A stretch of DNA of 64,000 nt from NCBI GenBank assembly GCA_023548195.1, contig JAJHZJ010000061.1, positions 8,659,378 to 8,723,377 on the forward strand. Reading direction: 5' to 3'. This DNA comes from Bettongia penicillata ogilbyi. Taxonomy: Eukaryota; Chordata; Mammalia; Diprotodontia; Potoroidae. Below the pieces are notes generated by a model. That model did not search any database. It was not told the origin of the DNA and saw only the letters and a program-made list of their open reading frames with translations. The position numbers and the translations under genes are program-made. Shown piece by piece: positions 33,563 to 44,489 of this stretch. The number at the start of each line of letters is the position of its first letter. The stretch's first letter is position 1.

Positions 33563-33694
33563 AAATAGATGTAGTTAATTATTCTGAGATTTCTTGTGCA
33601 TTAGAATTTTCTTCTATTGGCCTGCAATCCATAAATATCTCAGGCATGATCTAGATCTACATGAAAGTAAAAAAAGAAAATGAACTCCCACAGT

Positions 33695-33845
33695 GTGCTC
33701 TAGGTTCCCTCAATTATAAAATAGGGATAATAATAGAATCTACCTTGAAGAATTGTGAGAATCAAATGAGATACTTTTTTTTTAAAGTGCTTAGCACAAT
33801 GCCATATACAGTAGGTGCTATATAAATGCTTATTCTCTCCCTCCC
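33695..33845 (+). mobile_element. Type B SINE 3' half
   Basis: It reads tcaattataaaatagggata, atgagatact, a T run, then agtgcttagcacaatgccat and gtaggtgctatataaatgct. Confidence 0.75.
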
Positions 33846-34130
33846 TTCCTTGCAGTTGAACTATTGCTCTTGTCTTCTCTTCTCCAAAGAGGTTACGATG
33901 CTCAGTGCTGTTTACTGACTGCTTGGCTGGCAAGTTGACTTTCTAAAGCCTACAAGAGGCATGGCTTGTTTTTGACTGATTACTCTGTAATTCCATCAAG
34001 GAAAACCTCTTTCCTCCTTGAAAACAGACCAAAAAAAGTGAAAATCCTTCTTTGTACTTCCTGTAAGACATTAACACCCTTTTTTAAATATTAACTATCC
34101 CTTTATCTTCTGTGATTTCATCTTCTGGGC

Positions 34131-34160
34131 TGGGGCGGGGGGGGGGGGGGGGGGGGGGGG
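34131..34160 (+). repeat. Poly-G run
   Basis: TGGGGC is followed by 24 consecutive G (34137-34160). Such runs can fold as G-quadruplexes. They are also prone to length errors in sequencing, so the exact count is uncertain. Confidence 0.85.
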
Positions 34161-34234
34161 TAAAGTGGGGAAGGAAATCAACTGATCTGATATGTCCACT
34201 CTCTACTTCATATAGACTCTTCTGTTTCTTTTTT

Positions 34235-34620
34235 AAAACTCTTCATCAATGGGCCACCGTCTGCCCTTCCAGCCTAATGAAACTGACCTTCCTGTTTTTC
34301 AAACATGGGACTTCATTTTTTACCTCCATGACTTTGCTTTGACTGTCCATCATTCCTGCAATGTACTACTTCCTCATCTCAGTCTAGTAGAATCCCTTCC
34401 TTCTGGAGTCAACTCAAACACCATATATGACAGGAAGCCTTTATTAATAACTCCTCCCTCCCCCCCCCACCCCCCACCCCAAACTGCTAGCACTCTCCCT
34501 CCTTAAACTAACTTGTATTTATATACACACACATGTATATACGTACATGTGTTGTCTCCCTCAAAAGAACAAAAGCTTGACACAGAGTAGGCATTTAATA
34601 GCTATTATTAACTGATTGAA
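34235..34620 (+). mobile_element. L2 LINE 3' region
   Basis: It includes actcaaacaccatatatgac, a C-rich internal run, ttgacacagagtaggcattt and an aatagctattattaactgat end. The order is L2, with substantial divergence and a C8-type run near 34460. Confidence 0.65.
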
Positions 34621-34883
34621 TATATTTTCACATCTGATATGCGTGCATGAACCTATTTTCAGTTGTATATAAGATACCTACATGCTACACCATTCACAGA
34701 ATACCTACTATATCTCTATGAGTGGGTTTCCTTGTTAGTGTTAAGGTAGAATGAATGGCTTGCTTGTCTACATTTTTACAAGATTTTCAAGTTTTTAACA
34801 ATTTTTTTTCTTTTTTGTCAACTGAAGGATGGGAAGGAAGATTTTGTCTGGGGGTGGGGTACTTGCTTTTAGTAAACTGACTC

Positions 34884-35712
34884 TTCTTTTTTCTTTCCTT
34901 TTTCTTTTCTTTCCTTCTTTCTTTCCTTTCCTTTCCTTTCCCTTTCCTTTCCTTTCCTTTCCTTTCCTTTCCTTTCCTTTCCTTTCCTTTTCTTTCCTTT
35001 TCTTTCCTTCCTTCCTTTCACTTTACTTTGAAATGCTTCCCCCTTAATAGTATTTTATTTTTCCCAATTATATGTAAAGATGATTTTCAACATTCGTTTT
35101 TGTAAGATTTTGAGTTCCAGATTTTTCTCCCTTTCCTCCCCCTTCCTCAAGACAGCCAGCACTCTGATACAGGTTTTACATGTACAATCTCATGGAAACA
35201 TATTTCCACATTAGTTATGTTGTGAAGAAGAGCCAGAACAAAAGGAAAAAACCATGAGAAAGAAAAAAAAAGTAAAAATATTATGCTTTGATCTTCATTC
35301 AGACTCCATACTTTTTTCTCTCAATGTGGATAGCATTTTCCATCACAAGTCTTTTGGAATTGTCTTGGATCGTTGTATTGCTGAACAGAGCTAAGTCAAT
35401 CATAGTTGATCATCGCACTATGTTGCTATTATTATGAACAATGTTCTCAGTTCACTCAGCATCACTTCATCTAAGTCTTTCCAGGTTTTTTCTGAAATCC
35501 ACCTGCTTATCATTTCTTATAGAACAAGAGTATTCCATTACATTCATATGCCACAGTCATTCCCCAATCGATAGGCATCCTCTCAATTTCCAATTCTTGG
35601 CCACCACCAAAAGAGGTGCTATATTTTTGTACATGTTGCTCCTTTCCCCTTTGTTATGATGTCTTTGGGATACAGATCTAGTAATGATATTGCTGGATCC
35701 AAGATTATGCAC
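34884..35712 (-). mobile_element. L1 3' end with microsatellite tail and 12-bp TSD
   Basis: Antisense L1 3' UTR and ORF2-end text (cccaattatatgtaaagatg, tttgggatacagatctagta, gatattgctggatccaagat) fills 35038-35708. Its 3' side continues directly into a T/C-rich array. The word gtaaactgactc stands at 34872-34883 and 35713-35724, so the array lies inside the insertion where the poly-A tail should be. Confidence 0.88.
34885..35022 (+). repeat. TTTCC pentanucleotide array
   Basis: About 140 bases of tttcctttcc units with interspersed tttct and ttcc variants. It lies between the left TSD and L1 3' UTR. On the L1 sense strand this reads as a purine-rich GGAAA tail. Confidence 0.93.
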
Positions 35713-35724
35713 GTAAACTGACTC

Positions 35725-36155
35725 CTTCCCCCTGCTTCCATTGAGCAGATAAGGGGGAGAACAGGTGTGGTGTAACATGGAGAAGCTTATCTGATAGTAA
35801 AGGGATAATGTTTATCTCTTACTCACCCAAGTTATCAGTTTACACGGATCCTCAGTTCAGGCCCCTACAGAAATGTACAAATTCCTTATCCTCCTAAAGA
35901 AAGTTCATTCAACATTCCACGCTAAAAAATATTGTGAGGTGTTTGAAATCATACCATTTTATTCCACTTAACTTTAATTAGTAGACCTGAAAAAAAATTC
36001 TACTCAAGCCAGTATTTTGAAGTGAGAATTTAACATTTTCAGAAATGCTGCTCAACCTCCTTGCTGGACTCTAGCTTCCATTTCTTGTTTTTGATAAAAG
36101 CAAAAACATGGATTACTGGGCAAAGAAAACCAGAAATTGCTGGTCCTTCTACTGT
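35725..36155. other. Unassigned stretch
   Basis: The part 35725-35880 could be LTR material, but no termini were found. The rest has no recognisable feature. Confidence 0.25.
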
Positions 36156-36156
36156 T

Positions 36157-36268
36157 ATATAAGCTCCTCTCGTGTAGGGATAGCTTCTTTTTTGTACCTA
36201 TTTCCCCAATACCTAGCATAGTACCTTGGCACAGAGTGTGTGCACTTAATACTTTATTATGTTGATCC
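36157..36268 (+). mobile_element. L2 LINE 3' end fragment
   Basis: It contains aagctcctctcgtgtaggga, ccccaatacctagcatagta and cttggcacagagtgtgtgca. Confidence 0.65.
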
Positions 36269-36369
36269 CATAGAAGATACTTCACATAGAAGACACCTCA
36301 CTCCTCCTGAGGATTTGAACTTTTGCTTGAATTGATTTGGTCTTGATTTTCCTTATGGTGCTGAGGCTG

Positions 36370-36615
36370 AATTTGATGAGTTAGTGGTACCTGAGTTCAA
36401 ATCCAGTCTCTGACACTTACTAACTGGATGACCCTGGGTAAGTCACTTAACCATCTTTTGTCTAGTGTCCTTATCTGTAAAATGCACTGGAGAAGGAAAT
36501 GGTAAACCACCCCATTATCCTTGCCAAGAAAACTCTTAACCCAATGGGCTCACAAAGAGTTGGATACGGGTGAACAAAAGCAACCCATGTTTTGTTCTAC
36601 CCAGAAAATTGATAG
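36370..36615 (+). mobile_element. Type A SINE with extended tail
   Basis: Core agttcaaatccagtctctga and gaccctgggtaagtcactta, tail gagaaggaaatggtaaacca and cacaaagagttggatacggg. It continues for 32 bases beyond the usual end (36584-36615), matching the extension in the SINE at 28024-28326. L2 text resumes straight after it. Confidence 0.85.
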
Positions 36616-36685
36616 CCAGAGCATGTCCAGCACTTAGTTGGTATGTAGAAGGTGTTTAATAGATGCTCATTGACTGATACCTTCT
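36616..36685 (+). mobile_element. L2 3' end
   Basis: It reads atgtccagcacttagttggt, then aaggtgtttaatagatgctc and attgactgata. It may belong to the same L2 as 36157-36268, split by the SINE. Confidence 0.65.
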
Positions 36686-36827
36686 TCCTAACCTGAGTTT
36701 TCTTGGGGGAGGCATAGTTTCTAGGCTTCCCTTTATATCTTTTTTCCACCAGTTAAAGATCTTACCTAAACCATGGCAAGTGGTCAAAGAACATTTCTAT
36801 TCAAAATGGTAATCACAGTATTTAGAG

Positions 36828-36925
36828 GAGAAAGAAAACTTAGAAGTCATTTTAAAAATGAGAAAACTGACCTAGGGAGGCTAAAAGACCTTGCAAGCTC
36901 AGGAATCTCTTAATTGGAGGTTCAT
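36828..36925 (-). mobile_element. MIR fragment
   Basis: Diverged antisense core: aaaatgagaaaactgaccta and ccttgcaagctcaggaatct. Confidence 0.4.
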
Positions 36926-37299
36926 GTATAAATTTTGGTAGTTGACTGGTTTCCCTGGTTCAAGGAAATTTTTATATTAGTCATACATATTGGCATGAAA
37001 TCTCTTGTCCTCAAAGGCTATATATTTTTTAAAAAATCAAATGGTATTAATAAAAATGGAGAAATGCTAAATAAATGTATAGCTGCACTGTATTTTAAAC
37101 CATTTATAGCATCTCAGAGTTGAAAGAGACCTCAGAGGCCATATGGTCTAACCCATACAGGAACAAATGTCTCCTCTGCTACAGCCTGCCAAATGGTTGT
37201 CTAACTTTTTAGTTGAAGAAACCTAACAAAGAGGGAAACCCATCATCTCCCAAGGCAGTCCATTCTACTCTGAATAGTATTATTTGTTAGGAAGTTTTT

Positions 37300-37775
37300 T
37301 TCCCCTTATAGTTTCAACAATAAAATAAGTACATCATCTAGTTGATGCGGGTATTCCCGTCAATAATGCAGACCCCTTCCCATCCCATCCATTCTTGCCT
37401 ATCCTGTAGAATTTGTCCATGTTTTCTAACAAGTTTGCCACCATTTGGTCTGCCTAATGAAGGGGGATGCACGGCTTCCTCCTTTATTTCTGACATTGCA
37501 ATGGGCTATCCATTATACTGAATGTCATTTTGTTTATTTTCTTCGTTTCAGAGGTTTCTGGGATCAAAGAATTCATCATCAAGTGAACATCCAATTGGTG
37601 ATGAATCTCTTCATGCTTTGCTCATTGGTCCTTGGAAAAAAGTACCTATTCTGTTGCTATGGCTTGTACTCTTCGGGGATAGTTGCCATAACCTTCAGGG
37701 ACTCAAGGTTAACATCATGCTATTATGAGACATTTTAGAAGAATGTGTAAGTTTTCCTTATATAAATCTTAAATT
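37300..37775. mobile_element. Unassigned insert within L3/CR1
   Basis: About 470 bases interrupt the L3 between ttaggaagttttttt and the cttccaccca continuation. Two overlapping plus frames (37445-37738, 37522-37728) show no domain I recognise. The insert is probably a transposon fragment, but family and ends are unknown. Confidence 0.4.
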
Positions 37776-37911
37776 TCCCTTTGTGAAACTTCCACCCATT
37801 GTTCCTAGTTTTGCCCATTAGGGTCAACCAGAATATGGCTGACTAATGACCCTTTTACTTCATATCCCCTTAGATACTATGAGGCAGCTACAGTGTTCTC
37901 TCTGTGACTCT

Positions 37912-38204
37912 TCTTTTTTTTAATTTTAATTAATTTATTTTTAGTATAGAATATTCAGTTCCATAAGCTTTGAGTTTTAAATTTTCTTCCCCTTCTTATG
38001 CATACCCCTCCCCAAGACTGCATGTAATCTGATATAGGCTCTACATATACATTCATATTAAACATATTTTCATATTAGTCATAGGAAGAATTATAACCAA
38101 TGGAATGAACCATGAGAAAAAAGAAACAAAAGAAAGAGCAAATAGTATATTTCTATTTGCATTCAGACTTCATAATTGTTTCTCTGGATGTGGATAGCAT
38201 TTTT
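37912..38204 (-). mobile_element. L1 3' UTR inserted in L3/CR1
   Basis: A T-rich start, then antisense L1 3' text (catgagaaaaaagaaacaaa, ctctggatgtggatagcatt). Flanks show an imperfect repeat, gtgactctt at the left and gtggctcct at the right, which may be a worn TSD. Confidence 0.7.
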
Positions 38205-38299
38205 CCATCATGGTGGCTCCTTTTCTTTAAAGGAAACATCTCCAGCTCCTTCATCTGATATTGGTATGATCTCAAGGCTCTTGACCACCCAGATTCTTT

Positions 38300-39012
38300 T
38301 TTAGTCTTTTTATCTTTGTCAATTTTTTAAAAAAAATTCTTAACATCAAAACAAATGCAGCAGAACACACAAGATTCTGTATGAAACTAAATCTCCAATT
38401 CATAATCCTTGATTTAAAAAAAGTATATGATTAAATTCTACACTTTATTTTCAAAACTGCTCATCTTGTGTGTGCCTCCTCTTTTCCTCTGTGTATTAAA
38501 AAAAACAAACAAAACTGGCCATTCTTTTTCTTAGCAACATAATCATTAACCCTCCTAATGGAACCCTCCCCTTCCCCAATTAAAAACTGAGAAAGAGGAA
38601 AAAACCCTTCATAAAAATAGTCAAGTACAATGAATCCACACCATGGTTGTGTGAAAAAAAGTACGTTTTTGTATTTTGTGTCAATCTCCCTTTTTGTCAG
38701 GAAGTAGGTAACATGCTTCCATCCTAGGTCCTCTAGAGATGTGATTGGTCATAACATTGATAAGAGTTCTTAAGTCTTTCAAAATAGTTTTATCATTACA
38801 ATGTTGTTCTCTTTGTATAAATTGTTTTATTTGTTTTACCTTGTTTCAGTTTATACTACTTAGAATTCTCTGAAATCCTCTCTTTTGTCATTTCTTATTG
38901 TGTACGAAAATTCTAATCCATTCACATAACACAGTTTATTCAGCTGTTTATTTCCCAGTTGTCTAAGAGGCCATATAAGCCATATGCTACTTTTATTTTT
39001 TCCCTCTTCAGC
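38300..39012 (-). mobile_element. L1 3' region, older subfamily
   Basis: It contains agtcaagtacaatgaatcca, atgtgattggtcataacatt and ttcagctgtttatttcccag. The sequence differs clearly from the L1 at 34884-35712 but resembles 54450-55270, suggesting an older L1 subfamily. Confidence 0.65.
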
Positions 39013-39064
39013 ATCAAGAACTTTGTTTTGCTTTTGATTATTTAATTTTGGTATTACATTTACT

Positions 39065-39175
39065 GGTTGGGAACAGCTATGTGACTCAGTGGATAAAGTA
39101 TAGGGCCTGGAGGCAGAAAGACCTGAGTTCAAATTTGGCCTTCAGACACTTACTAGCTGTGTGACCCTAGCTACC
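39065..39175 (+). mobile_element. SINE head and core fragment
   Basis: It reads gggaacagctatgtgactca, gaaagacctgagttcaaatt and ttactagctgtgtgacccta, then stops abruptly in ctaccagtt. Confidence 0.75.
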
Positions 39176-39371
39176 AGTTCCCTGTTAGTGAGACTTACTT
39201 CTTGAATATAGTTTTTTTCTTTTTCAAATTCCTTTAATATTAGAAGGATGAAATAATCATTGACATGTTAAGAATCTATTAATTATTCTTCTCATTAGGT
39301 ATCTGTCAAGTGGAAGGCATGGTCCTTGTCCTTAAAAGTTACCCACTAAAAGGGGGATGAAAAAATTGTGA

Positions 39372-39445
39372 ATGTGTATATGTGCATGCATTTATGTATA
39401 CACATACACATATACATATACATATATTTGTTTATATGAACACAT
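39372..39445 (+). repeat. TATG/ACAT-type microsatellite
   Basis: Alternating tgtatatgtgcatgcattta and acatacacatatacatatac units, degenerate. Confidence 0.8.
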
Positions 39446-39699
39446 ACAAGTAAGTATGATGCAAAGTAGATTATAATAGGACCAAAGAAAAGACCCAGAT
39501 AAAGTTGAAAAATTTTAAGAGTGACAGATTATGTCTTTGTCTCTCACTCAGGAACTCGAACTTGGTAGGTTATCAATATATATTTTTTTGAATGAATGAA
39601 TGATGAATAGCTGGTTCCCACTGTAGCCTACAAAAGCCTTTCTAATCTATAAGGTTACTGTCATTGAACAGATTAGCTGGGATTCTATTAGAGAAGCCA

Positions 39700-39792
39700 T
39701 GTGCTGCTTATTTTTGAATTGTAATATTTTATTTTTTCCCAATTACATGTAAAAACAATGTTAAACCTTTGTTTTTTACAATTTGACCAATT
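39700..39792 (-). mobile_element. L1 3' UTR fragment
   Basis: It contains gtaatattttattttttccc and aattacatgtaaaaacaatg, as in the L1 3' end at 35045-35080. Confidence 0.6.
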
Positions 39793-39799
39793 GCTTCTT

Positions 39800-40800
39800 A
39801 CTGTGTTTATATTTTAGTAGCCCTAAATATAGTTGAAACCATCCTAAGAACTTCTAACACTGGTCTGTGGGGAAAAAACTTATTGGATCTGTTGTACAAC
39901 TTGGGATGTATGTATATGTGTGGGGAAAGGGTGAATAGGTGATATGAACTTACACATGACATCAACCATATCCTAAGCTGCAACTTGGACAATGTTGCCA
40001 AGCCTGTGTCTAAATCATTGCTTTCCAGTTCAAGCCAAGATTGTTCTTTATACTTCCCCTTTGGCAGAGGAGGTAATCCAGCTATGACAACTTTGGATAT
40101 TTCTGGCCCTAAAGTTTTAAATTCTTATTATTGAAGTATCAATTACATTTTCTGATTTATTACTACTATTGTCTGGGACAAAGGTTCATATCCGCATAAA
40201 GCAGGCTTTTTATTCTGAAATTTGGGTAGGAAAGCTTCAGTGAAAAATTCACTTTGCTCATATAATATTAAATAAGTCTCACATGCATAACAAGACCAAG
40301 AATGCCATGCATTTGGAAGCAGCATTTCTATCTGCAAAAGCAATAGAATTGGTACATTAGGGACTTCCTATTCTCATATTTGGTACAGTCATAGGACACT
40401 CCAAGGGGGAGCATATTTCAAGCTACTTAACAACACTATTAAACTTTCATTCATTGGATTCTTTTCTCAAGTCAAACCATGTGTCTGAAACACCCACAGG
40501 GCCCCATCTTAAAAGCCCTCAGACTCAAAATAGAGCTGCACAGTTTGTTCTGGTCCCTCATTTTAAACCACAAAAAGATCTTGAATATATTCTCTAGACC
40601 CCACTAACCATCACAAAGCAGAAACTGAAGGGTAGGTGTGAAAGAGGAAATTTAAAAGAATGAATAAGTCCATGAATTATGACTGAGTCCTGTGGCTCTG
40701 GCTTCCAAAGATTCCCTATTAGAAGACAGAGACCTTGCCCCCATTTCCATGTCACACATAAAGGTCCCTGTGGATCATATTAGAAAACTGCACATTAGTA
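39800..40800. other. Unassigned stretch of about 1 kb
   Basis: No repeat landmark, RNA gene or coding domain was recognised. Minus frames at 39807-40001 and 40143-40343 are short and featureless. Confidence 0.3.
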
Positions 40801-40904
40801 TTATCTGTTTATTGTATTTTTGTTTATTTTAAAAAATTTTTCCCAATTACAATTTTATCTAGGTCAGATATTTCTGTCCCAGTCACCACCGCACCTTGAT
40901 CCTG

Positions 40905-41055
40905 ACAGTACTATCCTCATTCTCCTTAATTTTCACAGATAAGGAAACTGAGGCAAACAGGGTTAAGTGACTTGTTCAGGGTTACACAGCTAGGAAGTGT
41001 CTGAGGCCAGATTTGAACTCATGAAGATAAGTCTTTCTCACTCAGCCTGTCACTC
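40905..41055 (-). mobile_element. SINE fragment (core and head)
   Basis: It has ggaaactgaggcaaacaggg, acttgttcagggttacacag and ctgaggccagatttgaactc. The tail is lost. Preceded by a short L1-like cccaattaca word at 40843. Confidence 0.78.
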
Positions 41056-41179
41056 TAGATAGCTGATAACTAGCAGCTGATATGGACTAGTTCCCTACTG
41101 GTGGGGATTCTTGTCTGTTGCTTCAAAATCTATCTTTTGTCCACTCTCAACTGGCTCGAGGCATCCCTAGTTCTTCTTA

Positions 41180-41397
41180 GGAACACAGTTCTACACCTAG
41201 AAGGAACCCAGGAAGCCATTTGGTTCACCCCTCTCTTTAATTCATTTTATAGTTGAGGAAACTCAGGCCAAGAGAGGTTGGACTTTCCCAAGTTCACTCA
41301 GATAACAAACAAGCAGCAGAGAGAGAGGATTTGCATCCAGGTCCTCTGACTCTAAATTCAATGTTCTTTTTACTTTACCTTGCTGTCTCCCTTCTAT
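41180..41397 (-). mobile_element. MIR-family SINE
   Basis: It reads gttctacacctagaaggaac, ttgaggaaactcaggccaag and catccaggtcctctgactct, ending in a cttgctgtctccc head. Confidence 0.78.
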
Positions 41398-41554
41398 GAG
41401 ATCCAGTCTAGGACTTCCCTCTTAAAAGTCTAGCAAGAGGAAACCATTGGCCTCAGTCCACAGGGGCTGGGGTTGCTCCCTTGCCCTATACCCAGCTATT
41501 TTGGTTTGTGGACTGGGTTTCAGTACTGGGAAAAACTGACCTCTATTTTTTCTT

Positions 41555-41690
41555 TTTTTGAGGAAATCAGGGTTAAGTGACTTACCCAGAATCATACAGC
41601 TAGTAAGTTGGCTGAGGCTGGATTTGAATTCAGGTCTTCCTGACTCCAGGGCTGGTGTTCAATCCATTGCACCCTAGCTGCCCTTTGTAC
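41555..41690 (-). mobile_element. SINE fragment (core and head)
   Basis: It contains agggttaagtgacttaccca, gctagtaagttggctgaggc and ctgactccagggctggtgtt. Confidence 0.78.
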
Positions 41691-42164
41691 TCAGTCATAT
41701 TCCTTAACAAGTTTCTCTTCCCCCCCAATTATGCTAATTATAGTAAAAATTATGGCTCATCTGAGGTTTCCTTCAAAAGAGGGACATTATTAAAAATGGC
41801 ATTCATTATAAAATAGGAATCACATATGGGATAGATAATTCATTCCTATATAGAAAGACATGCTAAGTATGAAGAACCACAGTACGAATTAAGACGATTC
41901 AATAATTTACCCTTAAAGGATGAGCTGGAAAGTTCATATTTAAGCCCTATCAGAACGTTAAGCAGTTTTATACAACTCCCAGTCAGGCAGTTGACATTTC
42001 AGCTTGCCTGGGCACTGTCCAAACAGCACTGGCTACATGCTCCTAGTGAAGTCCAGGCCAGGCTGGGGGCAGTTCTCTGATCTATGACCACTCACTCCAA
42101 CACAGGAGCTTCCTCTACTGTGAGCCACTCTTGCTTCAGGGACACAGAAACTTCCAGTCTCAGG

Positions 42165-43770
42165 ACTCCCACACTTATTATTCCATTATTTATTTTTTAT
42201 TATTCACTAACTCTGTGTCCAGAACCGTACAAAACCCTGGGGCTAAAAATGAGGCAACACATAGTCCTTGCTTTCAAGAAATTTACAGTCTAAAGGAGGA
42301 GACAACATGCAAACAAAGCAAGTGGGAAACAATTAGGAGAGAAAGGCTTGGAATTAAGAGGGTTGAGGAAGGCTCTGTGTAGAAGGTGGGTGGGACTGGA
42401 AGCCAGAGAAGTCAGCAGTCTGGAGCTGAGGAAGAAGAGGGTCCCAGACAGGGTGGACAGCTGCAAAGAATGCCCTGAGCCTAGAGATGGAGGGTCTTGT
42501 TCATGGAACAGCCAGGAGGCCAGTGTCACAAATATAGGTTATAAAGAGCTTTGAAAGCCAATGAAATGCAACCAAGATTAGGAGGGAAGTAGAAAACTGG
42601 GAAAGAAATTTTGCAACCATTGTGTGATAAAGCCCTCATTTCTAAAATATATACAGAACTGAGTCAAATTTATAAGACTACAAGTCATTCCCTAATTGAT
42701 AAATGGTCAAAGGATATGAACAGGCAGTTTTCAGAGGAAGAAATGAAAGCTATCTACAGTCATATGAAAAAATGCTCTAAATCACTATGATTAGAGAAAT
42801 GCAAATCAAAACAACTCTGAGGTACCACATCACCCCTATCAGATTGGCTAACATGACAAAATAGGAAGATGATAAATGTTGGAGAAGATGTGGGAGAGTT
42901 GGAACACTAATTCGTTGTGGGTAGAACTGAGCTGATCCAACCATTCTGGAGAGCAATTTGAAACTATGCCCAAAAATATGCATACCCTTTGACCCAGCAA
43001 TATTGCTTCTAGGACTGTATCCCAAAGAGATCATAAAAATGGGAAAGGGTCCCACGTGTACAAAAATATTTATAGCAGCTGTCTTTGTGGTGGCCAAAAA
43101 CCATCAACTGGAGACTGGCTGAACAAATTGTGGTATACGAATAATGAACAGGAAGACTTCAGAGAGGCCTGGAAGGACTTACATGAATTGATGCTGAGTG
43201 AAAGGAGCAGAACCAGGAGAACTTGTACACAGCAACAACTACAGTGTGCAAGGAATTTTTCTGGTAGACTTAGTCCTTCACAACAATGCAAGGACCTAAA
43301 AAATTCCCAATGGACTCTTGAGGCAAAACGCCTTCCACGCTCAGAGAAAGAACTATGGAATTGGATTGCAGAATGAAGCAGACCATTTTCTCTTGTGTTA
43401 TGTTTTGTTTTGTTTTATGGTTTCTCCCATTCATTCTAATTCTATGCAGCATGACTAAGGTGAAAATGCATTTAATAGGAATGTATGTGTAGAACCTACA
43501 TAAGATGGCATGCCATCTCGGGGAGGGAGCGGGGAGGGAGAGAGAAAAGGGGGAGGGGAAATCTAAGATATATGGAAGTGATTGTAGAAAACTGAAAACA
43601 AATAAAATAATAAAAAAAAAAGAAAGCCAATGGAACATTTTGTGTTTGTTCCCTGAGGGCAATAAGGAGCCACTGGAGATTATTGAGTAGGGGGTCATTA
43701 TGACATGCTCAGATCTGTGTTTTAAGAAAACCACAGTGGTGACTGGATGGAGTCCAATTTGTTGTAAAAA
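42165..43770 (+). repeat. Old interspersed repeat ('caggcactgtg' family), copy 3, split by L1
   Basis: The 5' part (42165-42563) has ctttcaagaaatttacagtc, gaggaaggctctgtgtagaa and tataaagagctttgaaagcc. The 3' part resumes after the L1 at 43622 (gaaagccaatgg, then caataaggagccactggaga and ggtcattatgacatgctcag). The 51755-52215 copy carries the same words without interruption. Confidence 0.65.
42567..43621 (+). mobile_element. 5'-truncated L1 with TSD
   Basis: It begins in the late ORF2 region (aaactgggaaagaaattttg, ataaatggtcaaaggatatg, agaaatgcaaatcaaaacaa) and runs through the 3' UTR to an aataaaataataaaaaaaaa tail at 43600-43621. The target words gaaagccaatgaa (42553-42565) and gaaagccaatggaa (43622-43635) flank it with one base of difference. 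ORF2 is broken by many stops. Confidence 0.9.
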
Positions 43771-43867
43771 AACTTAAGAGGCAGGGGCTTCCAAAGACCC
43801 TTGTATAAACTTATTTAGTTGTAGCCCTCTGGCTTTAGGGGCCACATGTGTGACTTGAGACACACAG

Positions 43868-43973
43868 ATACACAGAGATAGAAAAAGAAAGAGAGAGAGA
43901 GAGGAAGAGGGAGAGAGAGAGAGAGAGAGAAAGAAGAGAAGAGAAGAAAGAAGAGAAGAGAAGAGAAGAGAGA
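43868..43973 (+). repeat. GA-rich tract
   Basis: Purine-only run with gagagagagagagaga and agaagagaagagaag units, about 105 bases. It has potential for triplex-type structure. Confidence 0.92.
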
Positions 43974-43974
43974 T

Positions 43975-44485
43975 GCTTTATTTTATTTATCCTTCTTCAG
44001 TACTCAGTGGAGAGCCTTGCCACCTGGGCAGACAGATAGACAGATAAACCAATCTGGAAGCTGTTTCTTCTTTTAACAGAAGCTGGACTAGACCTCATTG
44101 CTATTGTTATATGAGAAAGACATAGAATTCACTTCAAGTTTGCTATGTCATTCTAAGATGATAAGTCCTTTCAGTAGTGGTCTATCATAGGGCTAGAGGG
44201 AGACATTAAATTCTTCCTCCCCTAAAACTCAAAACAGTGAGTAACAAGTTTTAAAGTCTCAGGTTTACAGAGGATCTCTAGATTAAAGCTTCTTTGTATT
44301 GCCCTTAGAGACTCATTCAGATTTATTAATTTACCATATGCTGTTTTATCCCAACTCCACACTATTTAGGGTTTAGGGGCAACCCCAAGGGGATTAGTGA
44401 GTATCTTTTCTAATGCTGTAACTCACAGATCCCTACCAATATGGTTGTTTCCATGATCATCTATTAATGTCAGCCATACTTAATT
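43975..44485. other. Unassigned stretch upstream of BovB
   Basis: No repeat or gene recognised. It may contain the diverged 5' continuation of the BovB element, but no motif supports that. Confidence 0.3.
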
Positions 44486-44489
44486 AGCT

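Larger units (their letters stand above)
37100..38290 (-). mobile_element. L3/CR1-type LINE split by two insertions
   Basis: CR1 3'-end text in antisense appears in three pieces. These are 37105-37290 (gagacctcagaggccatatg, caaggcagtccattctactc), 37785-37910 (gaaacttccacccattgttc, ctagttttgcccattagggt) and 38205-38290 (aggaaacatctccagctcct). Sense order is preserved when the inserts are removed. The copies at 15555-16290 are the same family on the other strand. Confidence 0.68.

Noticed and set aside
37445..37738. 97-codon frame in the insert within L3/CR1
   Set aside because: The residues show no transposase or RT motif. Not enough to call a coding remnant.
43270..43734. 154-codon minus-strand open frame
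   Set aside because: It is the antisense of the L1 3' UTR at 42567-43621 plus flank. Its composition is hydrophobic and biased, and it shows no domain.
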